The position numbers and the translations under genes were made by a program. Under the pieces are notes generated by a model, which saw only the letters and a list, made by a program, of their open reading frames with translations, searched no databases and was not told the origin of the DNA. A DNA stretch of 64,000 nt from Ramlibacter sp. WS9. GTDB lineage: Bacteria; Pseudomonadota; Gammaproteobacteria; Burkholderiales; Burkholderiaceae_C. The stretch covers positions 434,001-498,000 of the forward strand of contig NZ_RKMB01000001.1 of NCBI RefSeq assembly GCF_003797765.1. The letters run 5' to 3'. This document shows, piece after piece, positions 1 to 9,900 of the stretch. Every line of letters starts with the position of its first letter. Positions within the stretch are counted from its first letter, which is position 1.

Positions 1-639
1 GCGCCCGTGGCTGGTGTTCAGTTCATCCCACTCGTCGGCGCCAGGCGCGAGCTTGTCCACTTCGCCGATCTGCCAGGCGAGGCGCTCGCGTTCGCGCTGT
101 AGCGAATCCTGCGCGGCTCGGGCATCGGCAAGCGACTTCTGCGCGGTGCGCCAACGCTGCCAGAGCTGTTGCAGCGCCTGCGTCGTCACGCCGGCGTAAG
201 CGTCGAGCAGGCCGCGCACCGCATCCGGGCGCGTCAGGCTCTGCCAGGCGTGTTGGCCGTGGATGTCGACCAGCTGGTCGGCTAGCTCCCGCAATTGCGT
301 GGCCGTTGCCGGTGTGCCGTTGATCCACGCGCGGCTCTTGCCCTGGCTATCGATGCTGCGGCGCAGGAGCAGGCTGTCTTCACTCTCGAACCCTGCTTCC
401 TCCAGCCAGGGCGCCAGGCCCGCCGGAAGATCGAACTCGGCGCTGATGTCGGCACGCACCGCGCCTTCGCGCACAACGCCGCTTTCCGCGCGGGCGCCCA
501 GCGCCAGTTGCAGCGCGTCCACGAGGATCGATTTGCCCGCGCCCGTCTCGCCCGTGAGCACGCCGAAGCCGTCGGCCAGCTCCAGATCGAGTTCGCGCAC
601 GATCACGAAGTCGCGCAGCGCAATCCGCTTCAGTCCCAT
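1..639 (-). CDS. recN: DNA repair protein RecN, N-terminal part (cut by window edge)
   Basis: SMC-like ATPase that acts in the cytoplasm in double-strand break repair. The 213 visible codons hold the P-loop GETGAGKS near residues 29-36 and the RecN-typical DIHGQHA segment near residue 100. The family is normally about 550 residues, so the coiled coil and the C-terminal ATPase half lie outside the window. The start is ATG at 639, one base after the nadK stop codon (TGA at 643-641), so the two genes are almost certainly co-transcribed, the usual betaproteobacterial nadK-recN order. Identification is secure from the motifs. Confidence 0.95.
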   Translation of the reverse strand, partial: MGLKRIALRDFVIVRELDLELADGFGVLTGETGAGKSILVDALQLALGARAESGVVREGAVRADISAEFDLPAGLAPWLEEAGFESEDSLLLRRSIDSQGKSRAWINGTPATATQLRELADQLVDIHGQHAWQSLTRPDAVRGLLDAYAGVTTQALQQLWQRWRTAQKSLADARAAQDSLQRERERLAWQIGEVDKLAPGADEWDELNTSHGR

Positions 640-640
640 T

Positions 641-1534
641 TCAATTGCCCTCGTTCCAGTGCAGCTTCTTGCGCAGCGTATCGAAGTACGTCCAGCCGCG
701 CGGGTGAAGAAAGCGCACGCGATGTTGTGACCGCCTCACGGTGATGCGGTCGCCGTGCAAAAGCGATGCCAGCGACTGCATGTCGAAATTGGCGCTGGCG
801 TCGCGCCCGGATACGACCACGATGGCGATCTCGGACGCGTCCGGCAGCACGATGGGCCGGTTGGACAGCGTGTGCGGCGCGATCGGCACCAGCACCCAGC
901 CGGGGGTGGACGGATGCAGCAACGGGCCGCCTGCCGACAGCGCGTACGCGGTCGATCCCGTGGGCGACGCGACGATCAGGCCGTCTGCACGCTGGTTCGC
1001 GACGAAATGCCCATCCACCTCGACGCGCAGTTCCACCATGCCGGACGTGGCGCCGCGGTTGACGACCACGTCGTTCATGGCCAGCGCGTCGAAGACGCAG
1101 TGGCCGTCGCGCACCACCCGTGCATGCATCAGGCTGCGGTGGTCTTCTTCGTATTCGCCCACCAGCATGGGCGGCAGCACGTTGCGGTAGTTGTCCAGCG
1201 GGATGTCGGTGATGAAGCCGAGCCGGCCCTGGTTGATGCCGATCAGCGGGACGCCGTATTGCGCCAGCTGCCGGCCAATGCCGAGCATGGTGCCGTCGCC
1301 GCCGACCACCAGCACCAGGTCGCACTGCGCCCCGATGGCGGGAACGTCGAGCGCCGTGTACCCTGTGATGCCGGCGGTGGCCGCCGTTTCGCGTTCCAGG
1401 ACGACCTCGCAGCCCTGGGACGTGAGGAAATGGGCAATATCCTCCAGGTCCTTGCGCGTGGAAGCGCCGACGGCTCCCGAAACCGCGGCATGGTATTTAC
1501 CGATGAGGGCAACCTGGCGGAACTGGGATTTCAT
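641..1534 (-). CDS. nadK: NAD kinase
   Basis: ATP-dependent phosphorylation of NAD to NADP in the cytoplasm. The 297-residue protein starts near [14 protein letters not shown] and contains the family GGDGT motif ([13 protein letters not shown]), the NQG-x-LGF segment and the TGSTAY segment that form the NAD site. Length matches the family. I chose ATG at 1534 over an in-frame TTG two codons earlier because relatives begin MKS. It is divergent from hrcA across about 100 bp and is followed directly by recN with a one-base gap. Confidence 0.96.
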   Translation of the reverse strand: MKSQFRQVALIGKYHAAVSGAVGASTRKDLEDIAHFLTSQGCEVVLERETAATAGITGYTALDVPAIGAQCDLVLVVGGDGTMLGIGRQLAQYGVPLIGINQGRLGFITDIPLDNYRNVLPPMLVGEYEEDHRSLMHARVVRDGHCVFDALAMNDVVVNRGATSGMVELRVEVDGHFVANQRADGLIVASPTGSTAYALSAGGPLLHPSTPGWVLVPIAPHTLSNRPIVLPDASEIAIVVVSGRDASANFDMQSLASLLHGDRITVRRSQHRVRFLHPRGWTYFDTLRKKLHWNEGN

Positions 1535-1637
1535 TGGCAAATTACATCATTAAAAGGCCGTCATCAAAACTTCGCCCTTTCGTCGCAGCGAAACAACTGC
1601 CCTCAGGCCGTGAGAGCCATGGCTAGAATTGCCCATC

Positions 1638-2639
1638 ATGCTCGATGACCGCGCCAAGTTGTTGTTGAAAGCCCTGGTCGAGCGCTACATCGCCGAGGGG
1701 CAGCCGGTGGGCTCGCGCACGCTGTCGCGCGCGTCCGGACTGGAGCTTTCGCCCGCCACCATCCGCAACGTGATGTCCGACCTGGAGGAACTGGGGCTGA
1801 TCGCCAGCCCCCACACCTCCGCCGGGCGCATCCCCACGGCGCGCGGTTACCGGTTGTTCGTGGACACCATGCTCACCGCGCAGCGCGAGCAGCTGACCCC
1901 GCCCAGCCTGGCGCCCGACCAGCCGCAGAAGGTCATCGCCAACGCGGCCAATTTGCTCTCCAACCTATCGCAGTTCGTGGGCGTGGTGATGGCGCCGCGC
2001 CGCAACTCGGTCTTCCACCACATCGAATTTCTGCGCCTCTCGGATAAGCGCTATCTGGTGATCATCGTGTCGCCCGACGGCGACGTGCAGAACCGCGTGG
2101 TGTTCACGGACACCGACTACACCCAGACGCAGCTGGTCGAGGCGGCCAATTTCCTCAACGCCAACTACTCGGGCATGGAGATCGAACAGGTGCGCGAACG
2201 CCTGAAGGGCGAGGTGCAAAAACTCCAGGGCGAGATCGCCACTCTGATGCAGACGGCCGTGCAAGCCAGCTCGGATGCCATTGCCCAGCAGGACGAGGTG
2301 GTGATTTCCGGCGAACGCAACCTGCTGGCCGTGAGCGATTTTTCCAGCGACATGAGCCACTTAAGGCGCGCCTTCGACCTGTTCGAGCAGAAGACGCAGC
2401 TGATGCGCCTGCTGGACGTTTCCAGCCAGGCGGCGGGCGTGCGCATCTACATCGGCGGCGAGAGCCAGGTCGTGCCCTTCGAAGAGCTGTCGATCGTGAG
2501 CGCCCCGTACGAGGTGGACGGGCAGGTGGTGGGCACGCTGGGCGTGATCGGCCCGACGCGCATGCCCTACGACCGCATGATCCAGATCGTGGACATCACG
2601 TCCAAGCTGGTGAGCAATGCGCTGAGCCACAAGCAGTAG
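1638..2639 (+). CDS. hrcA: Heat-inducible transcription repressor HrcA
   Basis: Repressor that binds CIRCE elements upstream of groESL/dnaK operons. The 333-residue product opens with [15 protein letters not shown] and the helix-turn-helix segment ([20 protein letters not shown], about residues 22-41), followed by the conserved [16 protein letters not shown] segment. The C-terminal GAF-like dimerisation domain contains the family GxPYE-like stretch ([19 protein letters not shown]). Start is ATG at 1638; an upstream TTG at 1629 is less likely. I see no CIRCE repeat in front of it. The tRNA gene follows 24 bp after the stop. Confidence 0.95.
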   Translation: MLDDRAKLLLKALVERYIAEGQPVGSRTLSRASGLELSPATIRNVMSDLEELGLIASPHTSAGRIPTARGYRLFVDTMLTAQREQLTPPSLAPDQPQKVIANAANLLSNLSQFVGVVMAPRRNSVFHHIEFLRLSDKRYLVIIVSPDGDVQNRVVFTDTDYTQTQLVEAANFLNANYSGMEIEQVRERLKGEVQKLQGEIATLMQTAVQASSDAIAQQDEVVISGERNLLAVSDFSSDMSHLRRAFDLFEQKTQLMRLLDVSSQAAGVRIYIGGESQVVPFEELSIVSAPYEVDGQVVGTLGVIGPTRMPYDRMIQIVDITSKLVSNALSHKQ

Positions 2640-2645
2640 CCCTCT

Positions 2646-2651
2646 TACAAT
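2646..2651 (+). promoter_or_regulatory. Probable -10 box of the tRNA-Ile gene
   Basis: TACAAT lies 13 bp before the mature tRNA 5' end and just after the hrcA stop. No good -35 hexamer is visible at the usual distance, so this is only a position-based suggestion. Confidence 0.35.
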
Positions 2652-2663
2652 CGGCGTTCGGTT

Positions 2664-2740
2664 GGGGCGTTAGCTCAGTTGGTTAGAGCAGAGGACTCAT
2701 AATCCTTTGGTCGTTGGTTCAAGTCCAACACGCCCTACCA
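2664..2740 (+). tRNA. tRNA with CAU anticodon, probably tRNA-Ile2 (lysidine-modified)
   Basis: A 77-nt cloverleaf with encoded CCA. The acceptor stem GGGGCGT pairs with ACGCCCT; the D arm, anticodon stem (GAGGA/TCCTT, loop CTCATAA) and T arm (GTTGG/CCAAC) are all intact. Anticodon CAT could be initiator Met, elongator Met or Ile2. The sequence around the anticodon arm, variable loop and T arm resembles E. coli tRNA-Ile2 (ACTCATAATC then TTGGTCG then TGGTTCAAGTCCA), so Ile2 decoded through lysidine at C34 is my preferred reading. Elongator Met is the alternative. Confidence 0.93.
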
Positions 2741-2757
2741 GTTGCACGGGTCCCGCG

Positions 2758-2994
2758 CTATCGCAAAGTCGGCAACCGATACAACGCATGCCCACATTGC
2801 GACATGCGGTCGGCGGCGGCCTTCCATGCTTCAAAGGCCGCCGCATACGCTGCGTCCGTGGGCTTCAGGTTGTTCATGGGCAGCCATGCCGCGCGTTCAG
2901 CGCGTATCGCCAGGGTGTATTGGCCGCGCGGGCCGTCTGCATCGGCAACAGTGCTGCAGGTAACGTCGATGTGTGTCCGGGTATGAACTGTCAT
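2758..2994 (-). CDS. Small hypothetical protein (78 aa)
   Basis: Not recognised. The reading frame starts with ATG at 2994, four bases after the stop of the 59-codon ORF upstream, giving a compact two-gene minus-strand unit. The product is soluble-looking, with an Ala-rich helical stretch (AAYAAAFEAWKAAADR) after residue 50 and no membrane segment. It lies opposite the hrcA/tRNA strand and ends 18 bp before the tRNA 3' end. Could be a chance ORF; tight spacing with its neighbour is the main support. Confidence 0.4.
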   Translation of the reverse strand: MTVHTRTHIDVTCSTVADADGPRGQYTLAIRAERAAWLPMNNLKPTDAAYAAAFEAWKAAADRMSQCGHALYRLPTLR

Positions 2995-2998
2995 CGAG

Positions 2999-3178
2999 TC
3001 ACTTGCCCAGGGCGCGCAGAACAGCGTCGCGTGACGGGCCGCGGACTTTCATGGCGTTGAGTACCTGCACACGGCTCCTGCCGGTGGCGCGGACGAGCGA
3101 ATCGACCTCGTGTTCGCGCTGCATCGCCAGTTTTTCGCTTTCGGCCTTCTTCGCCAGGTCATCGTCGCTTGCGTTCAT
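2999..3178 (-). CDS. Small hypothetical protein (59 aa), weakly DUF3606-like
   Basis: Starts at ATG 3178 and ends at TGA 2999. The product is charged and helical: an acidic/basic N-terminal helix rich in Lys and Glu, then VDSLVRATGRSRVQVLNAM and a GPSRDAVLRALGK end. The second half has the shape of a small helix-turn-helix or of DUF3606, which also ends in a LREAVxAVG-like helix, but the diagnostic Trp of DUF3606 is absent. Four bases separate it from the next minus-strand ORF, suggesting one transcript. Function unknown. Confidence 0.42.
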   Translation of the reverse strand: MNASDDDLAKKAESEKLAMQREHEVDSLVRATGRSRVQVLNAMKVRGPSRDAVLRALGK

Positions 3179-3273
3179 AAGGCTTCCTAGTTTGATGGAC
3201 CACTATGACAGCTCTGAGGGAATGTGTCATCGCGGACTACCCGCGCATGCGGGCCAGATGGCAGAATGATTCG

Positions 3274-4044
3274 ATGATGTTTGCACGAACCGCCATCGCA
3301 TTGGCCGCCATGTTGCCGCTCACGGCGTTCGCGGAACTTTCCAACGATACGTTGCTCGGCCCCGGTTTGCGGTCGCGGCCCGCATACGATGGCTCCGATT
3401 CGCGCAAGGCAGAGTTCGTGCCGGTGGTTCGCTACCTGGGCCGTCCTTGGTTCGCGCGTTCAACGCAGGGCGTGCTCGAAGGAGGGCTGCGCGCAGAGCT
3501 GGCGCCCGGACTGCATGTGGGTGCGCAGCTTGCGTACGAGCCGGGGCGTCAAACCGGCGAATCCGGTTTTCTGGAAGCGCACAACCTTCCCGACATCAAG
3601 CGCGGCGGTTCGGTGGGCCTGCACCTGGAGTGGGACCACAAGTTCGGCCCCATGCCCGTGACGCTGCTGGTCCGCGGGCGCAAGAACGTCGACGCCGATC
3701 TGGGTGCGCAAGCGGACGTACGCTTGAGCGCGGGCGTGTTCCAGGGCGGAAGATTCAATGCCGGTGTTTTCACGCAGGCAGTGTGGGCGTCTTCCAAATC
3801 GGTGAGTGCTTTTTACGGCGTCACGCCGGCGCAGTCGGTCGCATATGGGCTGCCCGCGCACGACGCTGGTAGCGGCTGGCTCAACACCAGCTTTGGCTTG
3901 CTGTGGTCAATCGATCTCGCGCCCAAGTGGGTGGTGGTTGGAAGTTTCGAGCAGCGCCGGTTGCGCGGCGATGCGGCGAACAGCCCGCTGGCCGAACGCG
4001 TGTCGAACGGTTACGCCACTGCCGGGCTTGCGTATCGTTTCTGA
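3274..4044 (+). CDS. MipA/OmpV family outer-membrane protein
   Basis: The 256-residue product has a cleavable Sec signal (MMFARTAIALAAMLPLTAFA) and then alternating amphipathic segments typical of a beta-barrel, ending in aromatic AGLAYRF, the normal C-terminal signature for outer-membrane insertion. The order of conserved features (GPGLRSRPAYDGSD at the mature N-terminus, PVVRYLG, GGLRAEL) fits MipA/OmpV scaffold proteins. I placed the start at ATG 3274 because it puts the signal peptide at the very N-terminus; an in-frame ATG at 3205 would leave it internal. No clear operon partner; the esterase gene begins 35 bp downstream. Confidence 0.85.
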   Translation: MMFARTAIALAAMLPLTAFAELSNDTLLGPGLRSRPAYDGSDSRKAEFVPVVRYLGRPWFARSTQGVLEGGLRAELAPGLHVGAQLAYEPGRQTGESGFLEAHNLPDIKRGGSVGLHLEWDHKFGPMPVTLLVRGRKNVDADLGAQADVRLSAGVFQGGRFNAGVFTQAVWASSKSVSAFYGVTPAQSVAYGLPAHDAGSGWLNTSFGLLWSIDLAPKWVVVGSFEQRRLRGDAANSPLAERVSNGYATAGLAYRF

Positions 4045-4079
4045 GTCGCGCTTTTGCGCTTGATCCTCAGGCTGCGTTG

Positions 4080-5087
4080 ATGGCAAAACGGATTCGCAAG
4101 TCCCCCTGGACGAAGGTCTTTGAGCGCAGCTTCGCGCAGATGACGCGCGAGACGCTCAAGGCCGGGGCTCGCGCGGCCGAGCAGACATTGAAACTCGTGG
4201 CGGAGAAGCGCAAGCCGCCAGCAGGCGAAGGGGATTGGATTTCCGGGCTGGCGATAGGCGCCGGCGGCATGCGCCGCTATCGGCTCTACCGGCCCCCTGA
4301 CGTCCTGTTCGGCGAGCGATTGCCATTGGTGGTGATGCTGCACGGATGCGGCCAGGACGCAAAGAGCTTCGCCCAAAGCACCCGCATGAACAAGATCGCG
4401 GCGCGCGAGCGTTTTCTGGTGCTCTATCCCGAGCAGGACCGTCTGGCCAATGCCCAGGGCTGCTGGAACTGGTTCGACACACGATCCGGACGCGCCTACG
4501 CCGAGGCCGAACTGATCATGCGAGCCATCGACCAGGTGTGCCTGCTGTACCAGGCGGACCGCGCGCGTGTCGCGGTGGCGGGTCTTTCCGCGGGCGCCAG
4601 CATGGCGGCGTTGCTGGTCACCCGGCATCCCGGGCGTTTCAAGGCGGTGATGATGCATTCGGGCATCCCGCCCGGCACCGCGCACTCGCCCCTGTCGGCG
4701 GTCGGCGCGATGCACGGCCTTCGCTCCTCCCGGCCGTTGATGGCCAGCCCGGTTGCGATGGCCGCGTTGTGGCCGCCGCTCTTGGTCGTGCACGGCGGTC
4801 TCGACCGCGTGGTGTTGGCCAGCAACGGCCAGGCGGCTGCGCGCGTCTGGGCCGGCGCCGCGGGCGCGCAGCCGGCCGCGGGCCGCAACGTGCAGCGCGG
4901 CAAGCGGTATCCGATGACCGTGACCGACTACAGACTCAGGAGGGACACAGTGGCTACCCTGGTCGAAGTGGCACAGCTAGGCCATGCCTGGAGCGGTGGC
5001 GCGGCCAAGCAGCCCTTCAGCGACGCGCAGGGCCCCGACGCGTCGCGCATCATGTGGCAGTTCGCGGCGAAGCAATTCCAGCGGTGA
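4080..5087 (+). CDS. PHB depolymerase family esterase
   Basis: Alpha/beta hydrolase of the extracellular-type PHB depolymerase/LpqC group (Esterase_PHB), probably acting on short polyester or ester substrates. The 335-residue protein has the oxyanion segment MLHGCGQ, the nucleophile elbow GLSAG with Ser170, a HGGLDRVV stretch carrying the likely acid and LGHAWSGG carrying the likely His. The first 60 residues are basic and helical, with no signal peptide, so it is more likely cytoplasmic. Start ATG at 4080 follows the MipA gene by 35 bp. The substrate cannot be told from sequence. Confidence 0.85.
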   Translation: MAKRIRKSPWTKVFERSFAQMTRETLKAGARAAEQTLKLVAEKRKPPAGEGDWISGLAIGAGGMRRYRLYRPPDVLFGERLPLVVMLHGCGQDAKSFAQSTRMNKIAARERFLVLYPEQDRLANAQGCWNWFDTRSGRAYAEAELIMRAIDQVCLLYQADRARVAVAGLSAGASMAALLVTRHPGRFKAVMMHSGIPPGTAHSPLSAVGAMHGLRSSRPLMASPVAMAALWPPLLVVHGGLDRVVLASNGQAAARVWAGAAGAQPAAGRNVQRGKRYPMTVTDYRLRRDTVATLVEVAQLGHAWSGGAAKQPFSDAQGPDASRIMWQFAAKQFQR

Positions 5088-5103
5088 CGCCACGGCGCCC
5101 GGT

Positions 5104-5328
5104 TCAGGCGTCGTACTTGAACGACAGGGACACCCGCGCCCGGTAAGCGACGACCTTGCCGCCATCGACCGTCATGTCGAGCTTGGTGACTTCTGCCACG
5201 CGCAGGTCGCGCAACGATTTGGCGGCGGTCTCCACCGCTGTCTTGGCCGCGTCCTCCCAGGAAACCTTGCTGGTGCCGATGATCTCGGTGACGCGGTAGA
5301 CGCTGGCTGCGGTTTCTTTCTTGGCCAT
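5104..5328 (-). CDS. Dodecin family flavin-binding protein
   Basis: The 74-residue product matches dodecins in length and pattern: [11 protein letters not shown] at the N-terminus, [15 protein letters not shown] helix with the flavin-stacking Trp, and the closing beta-strands [15 protein letters not shown]. Dodecins form dodecameric shells that store riboflavin or FMN in the cytoplasm. ATG at 5328 has a strong Shine-Dalgarno (AAGGAGAG) seven bases upstream, which decides the start over a longer in-frame extension. It converges with the esterase gene, 16 bp apart. Confidence 0.92.
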   Translation of the reverse strand: MAKKETAASVYRVTEIIGTSKVSWEDAAKTAVETAAKSLRDLRVAEVTKLDMTVDGGKVVAYRARVSLSFKYDA

Positions 5329-5476
5329 GGTGCTCTCCTTCGGGGTTGTGAGGCGCGGGTGCCGCACCTCGAACTCTGCGATGCGCTTGCCTACAGCATG
5401 GCGATCGGGATGCCGTGTTCCTGCGGAATATCGGTCATGCCTGCCTTCTAGACGCCCGAATGATAGCCTTGCGCGC

Positions 5477-6748
5477 ATGAAAATCCTCATCCTGGGCAGC
5501 GGCGTCATCGGCACCACGGCCGCGTACTACCTCGCGCGTGCGGGGCACGAAGTCACCGTGCTCGATCGCCAGAACGGCCCGGCGCTGGAGACCAGCTTCG
5601 CCAACGCGGGCGAAGTGTCGCCGGGCTATTCCGCACCTTGGGCCGGGCCGGGCGTGCCGGCCAAGGCTATCAAGTGGATGCTGATGCACCACGCCCCGCT
5701 GGTCATTTGGCCGATGCTGGATTGGGCGATGTGGCGCTGGGGCGCCGCGATGCTGCGCAACTGCACAGAGGCACGCTACAAGGTCAACAAGGCACGTATG
5801 GTGCGGCTGGCCGAGTACAGCCGCGATTGCCTGCGCAAGCTGCGCGCCGACACGGGCATCGGCTACGACGATCGCGCCCAGGGCACGCTGCAACTTTTCC
5901 GCACGCAGAAGCAGCTGGATGCGACAGGCAAGGACATCGAGATCCTGCGCCAGTACGGCGTGCCCTATCAACTGCTGGACCGGGAAGGCTACCTGCAGTA
6001 CGAGCCCGCGTTGGCATTGGTGAAGGAGAAGTTCGTCGGCGCGCTGCGGCTGCCAGGTGACGAAACCGGCGACTGCTTCATCTTCACGCAGAAGCTGGCG
6101 CAGATGGCGCAGGCCGAAGGCGTGCAGTTCCGCTGGCGCGTGAACATCCAGGCGTTGCGGCGCGAAGGCGATCGCATCGTCGGCGTGCAGACGGATGCCG
6201 GCTTGCTCGAAGCCGACAGCTACGTGGTCGCGCTGGGAAGCTATTCACCGCTGCTGCTGAAGCCGCTGGGCATTGATCTGCCCGTCTATCCGGTGAAGGG
6301 CTATTCGATTACCTTGCCGATCGATGACGCGGCGTGCGCACCCGAGTCCACCATCATGGACGAGACGCACAAAGTCGCGGTGACGCGCTTGGGTGACCGC
6401 ATCCGCGCCGGCGGCACCGCGGAACTGGCCGGCTACAGCCTCAAGCTGCGCGAAGCGCGGCGCGACACGCTCAACCACGTGGTGAGCGACCTTTTTCCGC
6501 GTGGGGGTGATGTGAGCAAGGCCAGCTTCTGGACGGGCCTGCGCCCGATGACGCCGGACGGCACGCCTGTGATCGGGCCCACGCATCTGGAAGGGCTGTG
6601 GTTGTCGACGGGCCATGGGACGTTGGGGTGGACGATGGCTGCGGGGAGCGGGCAGTTGTTGGCGGATTGGATGGGAAATCGGATGCCGGCCATTGATACG
6701 GCGGGTCTGTCGCTCGGCCGATACACGGGCCGTATCAAAACAAATTGA
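5477..6748 (+). CDS. dadA: D-amino acid dehydrogenase, small-subunit type
   Basis: FAD-dependent oxidative deamination of D-amino acids coupled to the respiratory chain at the inner membrane. The 423-residue protein starts with the Rossmann FAD motif [15 protein letters not shown] and an acidic strand end (VTVLD), and carries the DAO/DadA signatures [25 protein letters not shown] and the C-terminal [16 protein letters not shown]. Length is normal for DadA. ATG at 5477 is directly before the Rossmann strand. It stands alone here; no alr/dadX partner is adjacent. Confidence 0.93.
   Translation: MKILILGSGVIGTTAAYYLARAGHEVTVLDRQNGPALETSFANAGEVSPGYSAPWAGPGVPAKAIKWMLMHHAPLVIWPMLDWAMWRWGAAMLRNCTEARYKVNKARMVRLAEYSRDCLRKLRADTGIGYDDRAQGTLQLFRTQKQLDATGKDIEILRQYGVPYQLLDREGYLQYEPALALVKEKFVGALRLPGDETGDCFIFTQKLAQMAQAEGVQFRWRVNIQALRREGDRIVGVQTDAGLLEADSYVVALGSYSPLLLKPLGIDLPVYPVKGYSITLPIDDAACAPESTIMDETHKVAVTRLGDRIRAGGTAELAGYSLKLREARRDTLNHVVSDLFPRGGDVSKASFWTGLRPMTPDGTPVIGPTHLEGLWLSTGHGTLGWTMAAGSGQLLADWMGNRMPAIDTAGLSLGRYTGRIKTN
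6693..6738. repeat. 10-bp inverted repeat across the end of dadA
   Basis: TTGATACGGC (6693-6702) and its perfect reverse complement GCCGTATCAA (6729-6738) flank a 26-base loop, ending just before the dadA stop. A third TTGATAC copy spans the stop codon itself. A second small hairpin, GACATT-TGC-AATGTC, sits at 6755-6769. Neither is followed by a convincing T-run, so a classic terminator is not demonstrated. Confidence 0.4.
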
Positions 6749-6885
6749 TACAAGGACATTTGCAATGTCTGGTTGCAATTAGTACTTAATTCGGCGAATA
6801 TCCGATCGCAAGAAAAAAAGTAGCTAACTAGCACCATATGCATAGGTGGCTGGCACCGCAGGGAGGCCCGCGACAACGATGCGTG

Positions 6886-6907
6886 TGATGTGCGGAGGAA
6901 CACATCA
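6886..6907 (+). promoter_or_regulatory. Ribosome-binding hairpin in front of the first giant gene
   Basis: TGATGTG (6886-6892) pairs perfectly with CACATCA (6901-6907), placing the Shine-Dalgarno CGGAGGAA alone in an 8-base loop and pairing the first base of the ATG. The equivalent region of the second giant gene keeps the loop sequence (GCGGAGGAAA) with a shorter ATGT/ACAT stem. This suggests structure-controlled translation initiation. Confidence 0.45.
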
Positions 6908-9900
6908 TGCGAAAGCAAATTGCCGCGCTGGCCGCGGGTGGACTGCGTTGTGCGTTGCGTTTTCAACGTGTCCTGGTCGTAGGTCTGGCCCTGGCGGGGA
7001 CTGCACTGGTCTTTGGCGCCCCGGCAGACGTCGCGCGCGGGCTGGCCTGGCTGCAGTTGCAAGTGCAAACCAGTGGCGCATTGCTGTCCGGTTCGAGCAC
7101 GGCGGCCACGGCACAAGCCCAGTGTGAAACCGCGACCACGCTTCTGCGGCTCGCCGGCAACAGCAGCCAAGTCGCCTCCCTCATTGCGGCAATCCAACCC
7201 CAGGGATCGAGTGGCGTCACCGAGTCGCTCGGCTGTTGGCAGCAGTTGCGCCAGCAGTTGGGGCAAAGCATCCTCGGCTCGGACATCGAATCACGCCGCA
7301 TCGGCCAGCAAGGCTATGCGGCCTATGCCGATTTCGGTGTTGCCAACGCTTTGGACAGTGGCTGGGCGCTGGGCGCACAGCTGAAGAACCTTCCTGCAAC
7401 CGACAAGGCCACGCTGCTTGCATGGCTGCAGGCCAGCCAGCACGCTAACGGCAGCTTCACCGCAGCCGGCCGTGCCGACCTGCTCGCCACAGCCGTGGTC
7501 TTGCGCGGCCTGCAAGAAGAAGCGTCGAAAAGCACCGTCGCCGCCGGCATCGCGTCGAAAGCGGCTGCATGGTTGCTGGCGCAGCGCAATGCGCAGGGCA
7601 ACTGGCTCGGAGATGTGGCAACCACCGCCGTGGTTTTCGAAGCGGCCCATCCTTACACGGGTGTCGACGCCGCAATCGCAAGCGGAGTCGAGGCTTACCT
7701 CGTCGGCCTGCAACAGCCCGACGGTTCGTGGCAGGGTGACGCGTACGTCACCGCAGTCGCGTTGCGCGCGTTGGCGCTGACAGGCGTGCAGCCAATCGAT
7801 CCGACGCTGGCCGCCGCAGCCACCGTTCGGGGCGTCGTCACGCTCGCATCGAGCGGCCAGCCGCTGGCTGGCGTCGTCGTCAAGGCGCAGTCGGCTTCCG
7901 GTGCTGGCAAGTCCGCCACGACCGATTCGCAAGGCGCATACCTGCTTCAAGGCATCGCCCCGGGGGCCATCAACCTGGCGGCGTCATCGAACGGCTACCA
8001 GACACTTACGGCGCAGGTCACGCTCGACGCGGGCATGACTGCAGTCTTCTCTCCGGCGATGTATCTTGCAGGCGGCACGGCCCCCACCGAAGCACACATC
8101 AAGGGTCGGCTGCTTTCGTTCGGCAGCAACGTCGCGTTGGCTGGCGTCGCGGTACAGGTGACGGGTGCAACGCAGGCCAATGCACAGACCGATGCGCAGG
8201 GCGCCTTTGACATCGCCGTCTCTGGCGGCGCGCATACCGTGACCTACACGCTCGCGGGATACGTCACCCAGACGCAGCAGATCATCTTGTCGGGAGGCGC
8301 GACTGCCGATGTCGGCAGCATCGTCTTCAAGCCCACGCGCACGACGAGCAGCATGCGCGGTTCGGTGACCGACTTGCAGGGCCAACCGGTGCCCGGCGCG
8401 ATCATTGCCATCCAGGGTGGGCCATCTGCCACCGCCAACGCGGCGGGCGCCTACTCCATCCCCGAATTCACTGGACTGCAGCTGTCCGTGAAGGTCAGCG
8501 CGAGCGGCTACACCACGCGCGACTTCAGCCTCACGCTCACTCTGCCAGGCGACGTGGTGCAGGACTTCAAACTGCCCAGCTTGACGGCGGCGTACCTCAA
8601 TCTGTCGGACCTGACACTGGCGGTCCCGTCCGCGGGTTTGCGCAAGGACGTGACCGCGACGGCGATCGTAAGCAACACTTCGGCCGGTGAAGCCGCCGCC
8701 GTGGGCACGGCCATCGTCGTCGACCCGCAGGGCCAGCGCATCGCAACGCTCGCGGCACTCGACGCCACGGGACAGCCGCTGTCGACGATCACCTTGCAGG
8801 CCGGACAACAACAAACGGTGTACTACAAGTGGAATACCGGCAGCTTCGCGCCGGGCAGCTACCAATTCACGGCTCGTTTGCTGGTCCCGCAGTCTGCAAC
8901 GCGGGACGAGCCCGATGGCGTCATCTTGGCCTCGCAGCAGCGCGCGTTGGCGATCACCTCGGGCGCAAACTTCATCGGATCCGTCACGGCCAATCCGCCG
9001 GTGCTGCGTGCGGGCACCAACACGCCGGTCAAACTGTCCGCTCTGATCCAGAATGACGGCAACGTTTCCCTGCCGTCGCAGGACTACAAGCTCGCCGTCA
9101 TCGACACCAAGTCCGGCGTCACGACGTTGACGCGGACGGTCAATGGCGCCGAGCTGCCGGTCGCGCAACTGGGCAACCTTGCCTTCAGCGACTGGACGCC
9201 CCTGGGCGGTGGCAACTTCCGCCTGGAGCTGACGGCGCCTTCCACGCCCGGTGCGCTCGTGACCACCACGCTCTATGTGGGTGACGCAGGTTCGGCAGCG
9301 TTCACTGTCGACAAATCCTTTGTGCCCGCAGGCGACCAGAAAGTACGCGGCACGATCAAGGTCACAGGCCAGAGTGTTGCCAACGGCACCATCAACGATC
9401 CTCTGGTCCCGCTGGTCAAGGCGGCCATCGTCAAGGCTGTGAACTATGCCGACAACTACGCGGCCAACCACTACTTCAATGACCTGAAGTGCTTCGCCTG
9501 CCACGTGCAAACGCAGGCGGTGGTCGGTGGCGAGCGCAACCTGAAGTACTTGTCGCCCGCCAATCCGTTGCAACGTGCGGTGCTGATGCAGGGCATTACA
9601 CAGGGCGTGGCCAACGAGAACGACACGGCGACCACGCAAACCGGCCCGACAACGGACGCCGGTCCCGTGGTCTACAGGGATTCTCCAGGCTCGTTCAAGA
9701 TCACCAACACCACCTTGGGCCTGTGGGCCGCCTCGCAGTGGCACGACCCTGCGGCCGTCAACTATTCCAGGGTGCGGATGGGCAAGTTCTTGATGAAGTA
9801 CCAGTCGGCCAACGGCTCGTGGCCTGTGGACCACGCTTCCGCGTGGTGGCGTACGAGCTCGCCGCTTACCGCGCTGAACGTGGGCAGCCTGTCCGCCCTC

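Noticed and set aside
1535..1637. CIRCE element in front of hrcA
   Set aside because: I looked for the 9-bp inverted repeat with 9-bp spacer and did not see it in the nadK-hrcA interval.
4080..5087. Secreted PHB depolymerase acting on extracellular polymer
   Set aside because: No signal peptide, and no substrate-binding domain; a cytoplasmic or broad esterase role is safer.
6749..6906. c-di-GMP or other riboswitch in the leader of giant gene 1
   Set aside because: Apart from the Shine-Dalgarno hairpin I could not fit any known aptamer core to the 158-bp leader.
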